DNA of 64,000 bases from Actinospineispora acaciae DSM 45401 (GCF_000620785.1 NZ_JIAI01000001.1:1907217-1971216), one strand, 5' to 3'. Positions 1-9,799 are shown, numbered from the stretch's first letter. Notes: generated from the letters alone by a model not told the origin. A program made the numbers and translations.

Positions 1-785
1 TTGCGGCCAAGATCCGGTTCGACGTGCCGTGTTCGGCGCGGATCTGGAACTACTGGATGGGCGGCAAGGACAACTACCCGGTGGACCGCGAGGAAGGCGA
101 CCGGTTCGCCGCGACCTCACCCGGCATCGTCGACATGGCCAAGCAGTCCCGGCAGTACCTCATCCGCGCGGTCCGCTTCCTGGCCTCGGAGGCCGGCATG
201 CGGCAGTTCCTCGACCTGGGCACCGGCCTGCCGACCATGCAGAACACCCACGAGGTCGCCCAGGCCGCCGCCCCGGAGTCGCGGATCGTCTACGTCGACC
301 ACGACCCGATGGTGCTCGCGCACGCCCGCGCGCTGCTGCGCAACACCACGCCCGAGGGCGTGACCACCTACCTGGACGCCGACCTGCACGATCCGGACCT
401 GATCGTGTCCGACGTCCGCAACGTGCTCAACCTCAACCGGCCGGTCGCGGTGATGTTCATGGGCTCGCTCGGCCACATCGCCGACTACGAGCGGGCCCGC
501 TCGATCGTGACCACCGTGATGGCCGCCGTGCCGTCGGGCAGCTACCTGGTGCAGTACGACGGCGCCGCCACCAGCGAGGCCACCATCCGGGCGCACTCGG
601 ACTACAACGAGACCGGCGCGGTCCCCTACATCGTGCGCACCCCCGAGCAGATGAGCCGGTTCTTCGACGGCCTCGACCTGGTCGAGCCGGGGCTGGTGTC
701 GATCTCCCGGTGGCGCCCGGACCCGATCGACCCGGGCACGCCGGAAGCGGTCGACGCCTACGGCGGCGTGGCCCGCAAGCCCTGA
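1..785 (+). CDS. DUF574-type SAM-dependent methyltransferase, 5'-truncated by window edge
   Basis: The frame is open from base 3, so the true start lies upstream of the window; the internal GTG at 24 is inside the conserved N-terminal motif (SARIWNYWMGGKDN) and is not the start. The family (SAM-dependent methyltransferase, DUF574/Methyltransf_19) is actinobacterial; substrates are unknown. Visible SAM-fold signatures are FLDLGTGLPT (motif I region, binding the SAM carboxypropyl end), VYVDHDP (acidic residue for the ribose) and VAVMFMGSLGHI. The gene ends convergently with the carboxylase on the other strand, the two stops overlapping by 28 bp. A clear paralogue lies at 11761-12582. The family assignment is firm; the reaction is not known. 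Confidence 0.88.
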   Translation, partial: AAKIRFDVPCSARIWNYWMGGKDNYPVDREEGDRFAATSPGIVDMAKQSRQYLIRAVRFLASEAGMRQFLDLGTGLPTMQNTHEVAQAAAPESRIVYVDHDPMVLAHARALLRNTTPEGVTTYLDADLHDPDLIVSDVRNVLNLNRPVAVMFMGSLGHIADYERARSIVTTVMAAVPSGSYLVQYDGAATSEATIRAHSDYNETGAVPYIVRTPEQMSRFFDGLDLVEPGLVSISRWRPDPIDPGTPEAVDAYGGVARKP

Positions 786-3700
786 GTCGCCGGCTGGCGC
801 TCGACCGCGGCGATGATCTCCGGGCGCAGCCGGCCGGGGTGGATGATCGCGTCCACCGACCCGACGGCCACCGCGCGCTGGATGCTGTGCACCCCGTCGA
901 ACTGCGCGGCCACCTCGCCGAGCTTCTCCGCCCGCACCGAGGTCCGCAGCTCCGCCAACTCGCCCGCGAGTGTGACGCGCTGGACGTCGGTGGCCTCCGC
1001 GACGCGGGCCTCCAGCTCGCGCACCCTCGGGTCCTTCGCGGTGCGGGCGTTGACCTCCGCGGCGAACACCACCGCCGCGGCCGGGGCGCCGCCGATCACC
1101 GAGGCGAACGACCCCTCGACCGCCAGCACCGTCATGTTCGGGTTGAGCGCCTTGGAGAAGACCACGAAGGCCCCGCCGTGGTAGCGGGAGATCACGCAGA
1201 ACACGATCCGGCCCTCGAAGTTCACCACCGCCCGCCCGATCTCGGCGCCGTACTCCAGCTGCAGCTTGCGCATCGACTCGGGTGAGCCGTCGAAGCCCGA
1301 CAGGTTGGCCAGCACCACCAGCGGACGGTTCCCGCTGGCCGCGTTGATCGCGCGGGCCACCTTCTTCGACGAGCGGGGGAACAGCGTGCCCGAGGTGTAG
1401 GTGTCCGGCCCGTCGGTGGGCGGGAAGCCCCGGCGGGGCACCGACCGCGACTCGATGCCGACCAGGCAGACCGGCGTGCCGCCGAGGTGCGCGTCCTGGA
1501 CCACCGCCGTCTCCGCGTCGGCCATCCCCGCCCAGCGTTCCAGCACCGGGTGGTCCTGGTCGGCGACGGCCCGCATCACGGTGCGGATGTCGAAGGCCTT
1601 CTTGCGGTCGGGGTTCGTCTCCGGGGCGAAGATCTGCCCGACCGTGCTGAAGTCGCTGCCGACCGCGGCGTGCGGGTAGCCGGAGATGTCCCTGTCGACC
1701 GGGTCGGACGTGCGCGCGCGGCGCGGGGACGGCTCGCCCGGCACGACGTAGGTGTGGTCGTAGTGCGTCATCAGCACCCGCCGCGCCCCGGCGAGGTTCG
1801 GCGCCCAGTACTGGGCCTGGCCGTTGGGGCCCATCACCCGGTCGTAGCCGCCGATGCCGAAGTTGTCCTCCGCCGAGACACCACCGGAGAAGTCCAGCGA
1901 CTGCTTGCCGGTCAGCACCATCGCCGAGTCCGGCGTCATCACCAGGATCCCCTTGGTGTGCATGAGCATGGTGGCCTCGGCGTTCCAGTACGGCTGCGCG
2001 CCGACGTTGATGCCGGCCACCACGACGTTGATCTCGCCGCCGGCCTGGGTGAAGTGCACTATCCGCTTCAGCGCGGCGGCCACCCAGTCCATGTTCTCGG
2101 TGCCGGAGTCCATCGAGATGCGCGCGCCCGCCGACAGCGCGTACCACTCCACCGGCACGCCCTCGCGCTCCGCGAGGTCCAGCGCGGCGATCACCCGCGC
2201 GCACTCCGGCTCGGCCAGCGCGCCGAGCGCCTTGGTCGGGTCGCCCAGCAGCACCACGCGGGTGACGCCCTCCGGGTGCCGCTCGGTCGGCGTGCTGGCC
2301 ACACCGGCCACGATGGCCGCGCTGTTGCGGCCCTTGGGCCGGTCCACCGGGACCAGCGCGCCGGTGTCGGCGTCCAGGTCGTGCTCGACGAACCGACCGC
2401 CGGGGCCGGCCACCGCGTCGACCAGCTCGTACGGGTAGACGGTGCCTCGGCGCCGCGCCCGCAACACCGTCTGCCCGTAGGCGTCCAACGGCTCGACCAG
2501 GTCGGTCGGCGGTTCCGTCATCTCCACGCGAGGGCCCGATCCGCCCTGGTAGGACAGCCGCAGCGCGAACTCGCGCCGGCCGCCGGAGCGGTCGAGCCGC
2601 CGGCCCAGGCAGAGCACCTCCTCCAGCCCGGCCGCCGCCGTCCTCGGCGTCACCCGCGCGATCACCGTGTTGAGGTCCCGCTCGGACAGGTCGCTGGGCG
2701 GCCACACGTAGAGCACCACCCGGTTGGTGTCGAGCCGCTTCTTGGCCGGGCGGCGGGCCTGTTCCTGGCGGATCGCGTCCAGGCAGGCGTCCAGCACCGC
2801 TTCGGTGGCCGGCAGCGCGGCGATCCGGCCGTCCGCGTCGCGCAGCGGCGTCAGGTCGCGGACCTGCGCCATCGCGACCAGCCGCTCGTCGGCGGGGTTC
2901 TCCGGCGCGACGCAGCGGAACAGGTGCACCTCCTCGTCGGCCGACGGCAGCCGGGTGAGCTCGAAGTTCTCCAGCCGCCGCAGCTGCAGCCGTTGGGCGA
3001 CCAGCGGGTGCAGGCCTCGGATGAGGCGCTCCTCGCGCAGCCCGCCCTCGGCGGGGCGGAAGGTGAAGTGGTGGTGCATCGCGGTGCCGGGACGGCCGGC
3101 CACCGTGGTCGTCACCCGCCGCAACCGGCGCGGCAGCGGCAGCTCCGCCAGCGCGTCGCGCACCGCGCCGGCCGTCGCGTCGGGATCGGCCGGCTGGTCG
3201 CTCCAGGACAGGTAGATGTCCGCGACCAGCTCGGCGTCGTCCTCGCCGGTCACCGCGCGGACCGCCTGGACCGCCTCGGCCAGCTCGGAGAAGTCGGCGG
3301 CCGTGGCGACCAGCCGCAGCCGCGCGCCGTCCAGGTCGTACTCGGCCGTGACCAGCGAGCGGTGCCCGTGCCGGCGGCAGCGCACGTCCTCCAGCGCCCG
3401 GTCCCGGTAGTAGCGCCGGCTCATCACCTCCAGCAGCGGCCCCGGGTCGGTGTCGTTGCCGTTGCGGCCGATCCGCTGGCCGAGCAGCCGCACCAGCGGC
3501 TCCGGGCTGGCCACCATGGCGGCGATCCGCTCGTCGCGGTCCGGCGCGTCGGGGTGCCGGTCGAGGTGGCGCAGGTGCTTGCGCACGCCCGCGTAGACGC
3601 CGGCGCGGGTGCGGCGCAACAGCGGCTGGGCGAACCAGCGGAACACCACGCCCCTGGCCAGGTCACCGACCACCGGGAAGCGCACCTGGGTCGCCACGAT

Positions 3701-6289
3701 CAGGTGCTCCAGCGCCTGGCCCACCGTCTCCTGCGCCGAGGCCGGCGGCGCCGGCTCCGCCAGCCACCGCCGCAGCAGCGCGGTCACCACCGCCACGTCC
3801 GAGGCGGCCCGCCGCTGGGCCAGGAAGATCCGGAACACCGCCTCCTCCAGCGCGGGGGTCCGGTCCAGGCCGTCGACGCCGTAGTGCTCGACCACCCGGG
3901 TGAGCCGGGCCTGGAACGTCTCGGACAGCCCGGCCCGCTCGACGTCGAGGCTCTGCAGGTAGGTGTGGAAGAACTCGCGCGGGCTGTGCACCCGGGTCTC
4001 CGCCGAGGCGTCCTCCTCCTCGGCGGGCCTGTTGCGGCTCAGCTCGGACAGGTCGGCGAAGACCCGCAGCAGCTCCACCTCCGGGGTGAGCGGCGCGTGC
4101 CCGGAGGCCGCCAGCTCGGCGCGCGCGGCGAGGTACTCGGGAAGGGTCCGCTCCCGCTCGTGCGGGTCGAGGTCGAACCCGAGCAGGCGCCCGCGCAGGT
4201 CCCGCAGCCCCCGGTTGACCCGGTCGAGCGCCGACGGGGCGTCCGGCTCGGGCGGCAGCGCCAGGTCCGAGGGGCGCCGCTGCGTGCTCGCGGGCGCGCC
4301 GCCGTTCGCGCCGATCGGCTCCAGGCGCAGCAGCGGGGCGCCGGTCTCCACCTGGCTCCCGACCGCGACCAGCCGCTCCCGCAGCCTCGCCCGGAACGGC
4401 GCGCGCAGCACCGTCTCCATCTTCATGCTCTCCAGGACCAGCACCGGCGCGCCGGCCTCCACCTCGGCACCCACCTCCAGCGGGGTGGCCACCACCAGCG
4501 CAGGCGCGTCGGACCGGAGCACGCCGCCCTCGTCGCGGCTGATCCGGTGCGCCACGCCGTCCACCTCGACCAGGTGGATCGGGCCGTGCGTGCCGGTGAC
4601 CAGCCGGAACCGCTGCCCGTTGACCACGATCTGACCGGTGTGCGCGTCGAACCGCTCCAGCTCGACGTCCACGGTCCGAACGTCGCCCGCTCCGTCCAGG
4701 AAGCCCACCCGGAACCGCCGCGAGCCCATCCTGGCCACCGTCACCCGGTAGCCGGCGCCGCGCAGCTTCAGCTCGATCGCGCGGCCGCCCTCGTGCTGGA
4801 CCTGCGGGCGGCCGCCGTGCGCGGTGGCCAGCAACCGCCGCAGCTCGACCCGCTCCTCGTCCTCGTAGGCCTCGATCGCCGCCGCGGCCAGCGCGACCCC
4901 GGAGCCGTCCTCGCGGACCAGGCGGCCCTCGGCGCGCACCCGGTCGATCCAACCGGTGTCCGCGCTGCCGTCGATCACCTCGGGCTGGTCGAGCAGGGTG
5001 AGCAGGAAGCTCTTGTTCGTCGTCCCGCCCTCGATGATCACCGTGGTCTGGGCGAGCGCGCGGCGCAGCCGGCCGAGCGCCTCCTCGCGGGTCCGGCCGT
5101 AAGCGATGATCTTGGCGATCATCGAGTCGAAGTCGGACGGGATGGTGTCGCCCTCGCTCACCCCGGTGTCGACGCGGATGCCGGGGCCAGCCGGCAGCTC
5201 CAGCCGGGCGATCCGGCCGGGTGCCGGCGCGAAGTCGCGGTCCGGGTCCTCGGCGTTGAGCCGGGCCTGGATCGCGTGCCCGACCTCGGGCGGGGCGTCG
5301 CCGTCCAGCGTGCCGCCCGCCGCCACCCGCAGCTGGGCCTTGACCAGGTCCATGCCGGTCGTCGCCTCGGTGACCGGGTGCTCGACCTGCAGCCGCGTGT
5401 TGACCTCCAGGAAGGCGAACAGGTCCTCCTCCGGCCGGTACAGGAACTCCACGGTGCCGGCGCCCCGGTAGCCCACCGCCAGCGCCAGCCGCTCGGCGGC
5501 GTCCTTCAGCTCGCGCGCCCGCCCGGCGTCCAGCACCGGCGACGCGGACTCCTCGATGAGCTTCTGGTTGCGGCGCTGCACCGAGCAGTCCCGCACCCCC
5601 AGCGCCCACGCGGTGCCCTGCCCGTCCGCGATGACCTGGACCTCGACGTGCCGGGCCCCGGTCACCTGCCGCTCCAGGAACACCACGCCGCTGCCGAACG
5701 CGCGCCGCGCCTCCAGGCTGGTCCGCTCGTAGGCGTCCCGCAGCTCCGCGTCGGACCGGACCACCCGGATGCCCCGGCCGCCGCCGCCCGCCGTGGCCTT
5801 GAGCATCAGCGGGTAGCCGATCTCCCCGGCCGAGGCCAGCGCGCCGTCGATGTCCTCGACCGCGCCCCGGCTCCACGGCGCCACCGGGACCCCGACCTCC
5901 TCGGCCAGCAGCTTCGCGCCGATCTTGTCCCCCAGCCGGCGCATCGCCTCCGGGCTCGGGCCGACGAACGTCACCCCCAGCTTCTCGCACAGCTCGGCGA
6001 ACGCCGGGTCCTCGGCCACGAAGCCCCACCCGACCCACACCGCGTCGGCCCGCGTCTCGCGCAGGGCGCGTTCGAGCACGTCGAGGTCCAGGTACGGACG
6101 TGCCGCCGCCGGGCCGAGGCAGAAGCCCAGGTCCGCCTCCCTGACGAAGGCCGCGGTGCGCTCCGCCTCGGTGTGGAAGGCGACGGTCTCGATCTTCGGC
6201 GGCCCCTCCGCGTTGAGCTCCCGGACCGCATGGATCAGCCGCATGGCGGCCTCTCCCCTGTTCACGATGGCGATACGACCGAACACCAA
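758..6289 (-). CDS. Single-chain fused acyl-CoA (acetyl/propionyl-CoA) carboxylase
   Basis: An 1843-residue protein carrying all carboxylase functions. The N-terminal biotin carboxylase (about 1-450; start motif IAIVNRGEAAMRL, glycine-rich ATP loop GGGGRGIRVV) is followed by a biotinyl domain whose ESMKMET motif puts the biotin-accepting Lys at about residue 623. A long central region of low recognisability comes next, then a carboxyltransferase domain from about 1265 to the end (SAGARISMDSGTENMDW, GGYDRVMGPNGQAQYW). This order resembles eukaryotic multidomain ACC rather than the usual separate AccA/AccD subunits of actinomycetes. It should carboxylate a short acyl-CoA with ATP and bicarbonate in the cytosol. 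The start is TTG 6289 or GTG 6286, with GGGG as a possible ribosome site. It is transcribed away from the pucR-like gene. The acyl-CoA preference cannot be read from the sequence. Confidence 0.9.
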   Translation of the reverse strand: MVFGRIAIVNRGEAAMRLIHAVRELNAEGPPKIETVAFHTEAERTAAFVREADLGFCLGPAAARPYLDLDVLERALRETRADAVWVGWGFVAEDPAFAELCEKLGVTFVGPSPEAMRRLGDKIGAKLLAEEVGVPVAPWSRGAVEDIDGALASAGEIGYPLMLKATAGGGGRGIRVVRSDAELRDAYERTSLEARRAFGSGVVFLERQVTGARHVEVQVIADGQGTAWALGVRDCSVQRRNQKLIEESASPVLDAGRARELKDAAERLALAVGYRGAGTVEFLYRPEEDLFAFLEVNTRLQVEHPVTEATTGMDLVKAQLRVAAGGTLDGDAPPEVGHAIQARLNAEDPDRDFAPAPGRIARLELPAGPGIRVDTGVSEGDTIPSDFDSMIAKIIAYGRTREEALGRLRRALAQTTVIIEGGTTNKSFLLTLLDQPEVIDGSADTGWIDRVRAEGRLVREDGSGVALAAAAIEAYEDEERVELRRLLATAHGGRPQVQHEGGRAIELKLRGAGYRVTVARMGSRRFRVGFLDGAGDVRTVDVELERFDAHTGQIVVNGQRFRLVTGTHGPIHLVEVDGVAHRISRDEGGVLRSDAPALVVATPLEVGAEVEAGAPVLVLESMKMETVLRAPFRARLRERLVAVGSQVETGAPLLRLEPIGANGGAPASTQRRPSDLALPPEPDAPSALDRVNRGLRDLRGRLLGFDLDPHERERTLPEYLAARAELAASGHAPLTPEVELLRVFADLSELSRNRPAEEEDASAETRVHSPREFFHTYLQSLDVERAGLSETFQARLTRVVEHYGVDGLDRTPALEEAVFRIFLAQRRAASDVAVVTALLRRWLAEPAPPASAQETVGQALEHLIVATQVRFPVVGDLARGVVFRWFAQPLLRRTRAGVYAGVRKHLRHLDRHPDAPDRDERIAAMVASPEPLVRLLGQRIGRNGNDTDPGPLLEVMSRRYYRDRALEDVRCRRHGHRSLVTAEYDLDGARLRLVATAADFSELAEAVQAVRAVTGEDDAELVADIYLSWSDQPADPDATAGAVRDALAELPLPRRLRRVTTTVAGRPGTAMHHHFTFRPAEGGLREERLIRGLHPLVAQRLQLRRLENFELTRLPSADEEVHLFRCVAPENPADERLVAMAQVRDLTPLRDADGRIAALPATEAVLDACLDAIRQEQARRPAKKRLDTNRVVLYVWPPSDLSERDLNTVIARVTPRTAAAGLEEVLCLGRRLDRSGGRREFALRLSYQGGSGPRVEMTEPPTDLVEPLDAYGQTVLRARRRGTVYPYELVDAVAGPGGRFVEHDLDADTGALVPVDRPKGRNSAAIVAGVASTPTERHPEGVTRVVLLGDPTKALGALAEPECARVIAALDLAEREGVPVEWYALSAGARISMDSGTENMDWVAAALKRIVHFTQAGGEINVVVAGINVGAQPYWNAEATMLMHTKGILVMTPDSAMVLTGKQSLDFSGGVSAEDNFGIGGYDRVMGPNGQAQYWAPNLAGARRVLMTHYDHTYVVPGEPSPRRARTSDPVDRDISGYPHAAVGSDFSTVGQIFAPETNPDRKKAFDIRTVMRAVADQDHPVLERWAGMADAETAVVQDAHLGGTPVCLVGIESRSVPRRGFPPTDGPDTYTSGTLFPRSSKKVARAINAASGNRPLVVLANLSGFDGSPESMRKLQLEYGAEIGRAVVNFEGRIVFCVISRYHGGAFVVFSKALNPNMTVLAVEGSFASVIGGAPAAAVVFAAEVNARTAKDPRVRELEARVAEATDVQRVTLAGELAELRTSVRAEKLGEVAAQFDGVHSIQRAVAVGSVDAIIHPGRLRPEIIAAVERQPATQGLRATPP

Positions 6290-6674
6290 CCAGACCCCAC
6301 ATGTGGCGAGAACACGACAACGGCGACGGCCCGTGTGCGGATCGTCGCCGAACTTGCCCCACCACCCTGCCGACTACCGACCGCTTGCGTTAGGACGAAC
6401 GCACCACGCAATCACGACCCAGATTTGTAGGATCCCACCAAACGGCGGCGGCGGAGACGGCGACACGCGTGGTGCCAGACAAGTCCGTGGGGCGTTCGTT
6501 GCCGAGGTTCGGCAGTTTCGATCCGCCGACGGTGCCGATCCAGCGCACCCCGTCACTGCCGGACTACCGCCGGTTCAGGCGTGCCCATTGCTGGCAGAAT
6601 CGTGGTCAGGAGCGAGCCCACCGTTCAGGCGGGGCTGCCGAAGGCCGGCAAGTAGCCGACAGGTGGTGGACGAG
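6290..6674. promoter_or_regulatory. Divergent intergenic region between carboxylase and PucR-like regulator
   Basis: This 385-bp gap has no convincing gene. It should hold both divergent promoters. Two dyads are visible: TTGCGT (6385-6390) with ACGCAA about 15 bases later, enclosing GCGTT/AACGC, and TTTG (6424-6427), GGATCC (6431-6436 region) and CAAA (6439-6442). Either could bind the neighbouring PucR-type regulator. I could not pick clear -35/-10 hexamers. Confidence 0.4.
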
Positions 6675-7895
6675 ATGATCAGCGACACACGGCGGGCGTG
6701 TGCGGCCGCGGCCGGGCCGTCGGGGGACGACGACGCCTGGGTCGCCGAGGTGGCGCGCAAGGCCAGCCGCGGCGCCGGTGGCGTCCCGGTGGAGCTGCTG
6801 GGCGACTACCTTCCGATGCTCGCGGACGCGGCGCGGACCGGCCGCGAGCCGGGCCGGGCGGATCTCGAGGCGGTGGGCCTGCTCGGCCGCAGGGCCGCCG
6901 AGCTGGGGGTGTCGGCCGGCAACGCCGTGCAGCTGTACCTCTCGGCGGCGTGGCGGCTGTGGCGCGAGCTGCCGAGGGTCCGGCACGGGACGGACGGCGA
7001 GGCGGTCGGCGTCGCGGCGGAGGCGGTACTGCGGGTGGTGGACCGCGCCGTGGCGAGCCTCGCCGAGGGCTACACGGCGGCGCGGCGCGACATGGTGCGA
7101 CGCGAGGAGACGCAGCGCCGCGAGCTGATCGAGGACCTGCTGCGCGGCGACGGCGACGTGGGTGCCTTGATGGCGCGGGCGGAGCCGTTCGGGCTGGACA
7201 TGGCGCAGCCGCACCAGGTGGCGCTGGCCGCGCCGTCCGGGCGGCTGGCCGACCTGCAGAGCGCGATCAGCTCGCTGGAGCGGGCGGCGGTGCAGTGGCT
7301 CGGGGACAGGGACATCCTGGTCGCCAGCAAGGACGGCTTCATCGTGGTGGTGGCGCCGGTGGAGGCCGGCAGGGCAGGTTCCCGAAGCCTGGGTGACCTG
7401 ATCCACGCCGAGATGAGCCGCCTGCGCCAGGGTGGCCCGTGGCGGGTCACGCTGGGCCGGCCCTACCCGGGCTCCTACGGCATAGCCCGTTCCTACGAGG
7501 AGGCCCGCGACGGCCTGATGATGGCGGTTCGGCTGCGGCTGGACACGCCGGTCATTCATCCCGAGGAGCTGCTGATCTATCGGGTGCTGCTCCGCGACCA
7601 GCCGGCCATCGCCGATCTCGTCCAGACGGTGGTCAGCCCGCTCGCCCGGGCCCGCGGTGGCGCCGAGCCGCTGCTGGCGACCCTGGACGCCTACTTCGCC
7701 GCCGGCAACGTGGTCACCGAGACGGCGCGCCGGATGCACCTGTCCGTTCGGGCGGTGAGCTACCGCCTCAGCCGGATCGCCAACCTCACCGGCTACGACC
7801 CCACCGATCCGGCGCACCGGTTCACCGTGCACGCGGCCGTTCTCGGGGCGCGCCTGCTGGGCTGGCCGCAGCAGGATCTCGCCACCTCGAGGTGA
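6675..7895 (+). CDS. PucR-family transcriptional regulator
   Basis: A 406-residue protein with the CdaR/PucR architecture. An N-terminal sensor-like helical region (about 1-150) precedes a divergent GGDEF-like middle segment (about 160-290, with DRDILVASKDGF). The C-terminal PucR helix-turn-helix (about 330-395) has TLDAYFAAGNVVTETARRMH and SVRAVSYRLSRI. These regulators activate catabolic or amino-acid genes in response to metabolites. ATG 6675 is chosen because AGGTGG lies 8 bases upstream; in-frame GTGs at 6663 and 6666 are alternatives. The gene is divergent from the carboxylase, which is a candidate target, and runs toward the minus-strand dadA-like operon. The ligand is unknown. Confidence 0.85.
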   Translation: MISDTRRACAAAAGPSGDDDAWVAEVARKASRGAGGVPVELLGDYLPMLADAARTGREPGRADLEAVGLLGRRAAELGVSAGNAVQLYLSAAWRLWRELPRVRHGTDGEAVGVAAEAVLRVVDRAVASLAEGYTAARRDMVRREETQRRELIEDLLRGDGDVGALMARAEPFGLDMAQPHQVALAAPSGRLADLQSAISSLERAAVQWLGDRDILVASKDGFIVVVAPVEAGRAGSRSLGDLIHAEMSRLRQGGPWRVTLGRPYPGSYGIARSYEEARDGLMMAVRLRLDTPVIHPEELLIYRVLLRDQPAIADLVQTVVSPLARARGGAEPLLATLDAYFAAGNVVTETARRMHLSVRAVSYRLSRIANLTGYDPTDPAHRFTVHAAVLGARLLGWPQQDLATSR

Positions 7896-7897
7896 GG

Positions 7898-8248
7898 CTA
7901 CGCCGGGCCGATCCTGGCGTGGCACTCCATGCAGAGCCGGGCCTGCGGAATGGCGAGCAGGATCTGCGGGGGAATCTCCACGCCGCACTTCTCGCACCGG
8001 CCGTAACGCCCCGCGTTCAGCGCGGCGAGCGCACGGTCGATATCGGCAAGTGCGCGCTGCGCTCCGGCGGCCACCTGCCGGTTCACCTCGGCAACGGCCG
8101 TCGACCTCGCGCGCTCCCCGTGGCCGGCCAGCTGCTCCACCCGGAATGCGCGCTGGCGTACGAGGGCATCACGCAGCGCGGGCAGCAGCGGCGCCAGCCG
8201 ATCGCCGCGCGGCCGCGTCGTCGAAGAATCAGATCGCGACGTCGCCAT
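7898..8248 (-). CDS. DksA/TraR-family C4 zinc-finger protein
   Basis: A 116-residue protein with a helical, coiled-coil-prone N-terminal half (about 18-78) and a C-terminal C4 zinc finger with cysteines at 85, 88, 106 and 109 (RCEKCG ... LCMECH). DksA/TraR proteins insert into the RNA-polymerase secondary channel; the short actinobacterial members are poorly characterised. ATG 8248 is supported by GGAGAG seven bases upstream. The start lies inside the 3' end of the dadA-like gene (20-bp overlap), so the two are probably translationally coupled. The stop is 2 bases beyond the convergent pucR-like stop. The acidic tip residues of E. coli DksA are not obvious here. Confidence 0.85.
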   Translation of the reverse strand: MATSRSDSSTTRPRGDRLAPLLPALRDALVRQRAFRVEQLAGHGERARSTAVAEVNRQVAAGAQRALADIDRALAALNAGRYGRCEKCGVEIPPQILLAIPQARLCMECHARIGPA

Positions 8249-9524
8249 TCCGCTCTCCGATACCTGGTCGCAGCGGATCGAACGCCGCCAGCGCGGGCGG
8301 CGTCCGCCCCGTTGTGATCGCCTCGGCCAGCAGCTGCCCGGTGAGCGGCCCGAGCACGATGCCCCACATGCCGTGCCCGCCCGCCACGAACACGCCCGGC
8401 GCGGCGGTCCGCCCGACCAGCGGGAGCCCGTCGGGGGTGCACGGGCGGGAACCGACCCATTCGTCGCGCCGGCTGCCCGGCTCGACACCGCGCAGGAACG
8501 GCCGCGCCGCGTTCGACACCGCGCGGATGCGGCGCGGGTCCAACGGATCGTCCGGGCGGCGGAACTCCATCATCCCGGCGACCCGCAGCCGCCCGTCCAA
8601 CGGTGTGCACGCCACCCGCTGCGTGGGCAGGTAGATCGGCCCGGCCGGCGGGTGCGCGGTGGCCACGCTGAAGCTGTAGCCCCGGCCGGCCTGCACCGGC
8701 ATCCGCACCCCGAACCGGCCGGTGAGCTGGTTGAGCCAGGCGCCCGCGGCGACGACCACGGCGTCGTAACGGTGCCGCTGTCCGTGCGCGTGAACCAGCA
8801 CCCCGCCGGCGGCCTCGCCCAGCTCGCGCACCTCGGTGTGCTCATGGATGACCGCTCCGCGCGCCCGCACCGCCTCGGCCAGCGACCGAACGTACTCCGG
8901 AGGGTTGATGAACCGCTGGCCGTCGAGCCGCAGGGCGGCCCCGACGTTCTCGGTCAGCGCCGGTTCCAGCTCGCGGGCCTGCGCCCCGTCGAGCACCTCG
9001 AACTCGACGTCCTGCCCGCCCAGCCGCATCTCGGTGAGCTCGTCGAGCAGGCCGCGACGGTCCCGCGCGGTACGGAAACAGGCGAGGAACGGTCGTGCCG
9101 GATGCGTCGGGGCGACGATGCCGTCGTCGCGCAACGCGTCGAAGGCGTCCAGCGCCCGCGCGTTGGCCTCCCGGTAGGCCGCCATGGCCCGCCGCCACCG
9201 CGCGGGGGTGCAGTGCCGCGCGAAACCGACCAGGAACCGCCACAGCCGAGGGTCGGCCCTCGGCGGCAGGTAGACCGGGGACGCCGGGTCGAGCACCGCC
9301 CGGACGCCGTAGCGGAGCACGGCGGGCTCCGGCAGCGGGGTGGTCAGCGCCGGGGCCAACCATCCGGCGTTCCCCCACGACGCGCCGGCCGCCACCCGAC
9401 GCCGCTCGAACACCGTCACCTCGACCCCGCGCTCGCGCAGGAACCACGCCGTCGCCAGCCCCACCATGCCGGCCCCGATCACCGCCACGCGTTTCGGTGG
9501 GGCGGCGTCCGTCGACCGCGCCAT
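8229..9524 (-). CDS. DadA-like FAD-dependent D-amino-acid dehydrogenase/oxidase
   Basis: A 431-residue FAD oxidoreductase of the DAO superfamily. The Rossmann dinucleotide motif GAGMVG is at residues 17-22, followed by the acidic FERR end of strand 2 and GASWGNAGWL, typical of DadA-type D-amino-acid dehydrogenases. The C-terminal GGHGMWGIVLGP segment matches the FAD-binding closing motif. It should oxidise a D-amino acid (or a related secondary amine) to the 2-oxo acid plus ammonia. ATG 9524 is chosen over GTG 9530 because AAGGAG lies 5 bases upstream of the ATG. It heads a two-gene unit with the TraR-like gene. Substrate range is not determinable; sarcosine or glycine-oxidase-like relatives are possible. 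Confidence 0.85.
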   Translation of the reverse strand: MARSTDAAPPKRVAVIGAGMVGLATAWFLRERGVEVTVFERRRVAAGASWGNAGWLAPALTTPLPEPAVLRYGVRAVLDPASPVYLPPRADPRLWRFLVGFARHCTPARWRRAMAAYREANARALDAFDALRDDGIVAPTHPARPFLACFRTARDRRGLLDELTEMRLGGQDVEFEVLDGAQARELEPALTENVGAALRLDGQRFINPPEYVRSLAEAVRARGAVIHEHTEVRELGEAAGGVLVHAHGQRHRYDAVVVAAGAWLNQLTGRFGVRMPVQAGRGYSFSVATAHPPAGPIYLPTQRVACTPLDGRLRVAGMMEFRRPDDPLDPRRIRAVSNAARPFLRGVEPGSRRDEWVGSRPCTPDGLPLVGRTAAPGVFVAGGHGMWGIVLGPLTGQLLAEAITTGRTPPALAAFDPLRPGIGERNGDVAI

Positions 9525-9799
9525 CGGCACTCCTTACCCAAAATCTATTCGCCGGCGGGTCATTCGACCGCTTAGCTCACTCCTCAAAAATGGGGAGAAT
9601 GTGAGGTCCTCAATTTCGACTGTACCTCCGCCCAGCCGAATGACAGGGGCGGATCAGCGCAGTCTCGGTAACCCGAACCCTGCCGGGCTCCGGCAGCGTT
9701 CGCCCGGAACCGCCCGTCCACCCTCCGGCGGCTCGTAGTGTGGCCGTGAACGCGGCCCGAGCTGCCGTTTTGCGGACCGATCGAACGAGGACCACACCG

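Noticed and set aside
1487..6430. A 1647-codon open frame on the plus strand opposite the carboxylase
   Set aside because: It is a GC-rich antisense shadow: composition is Arg/Ala/Gly/His-rich with no domain, while the minus strand encodes a complete multidomain carboxylase.
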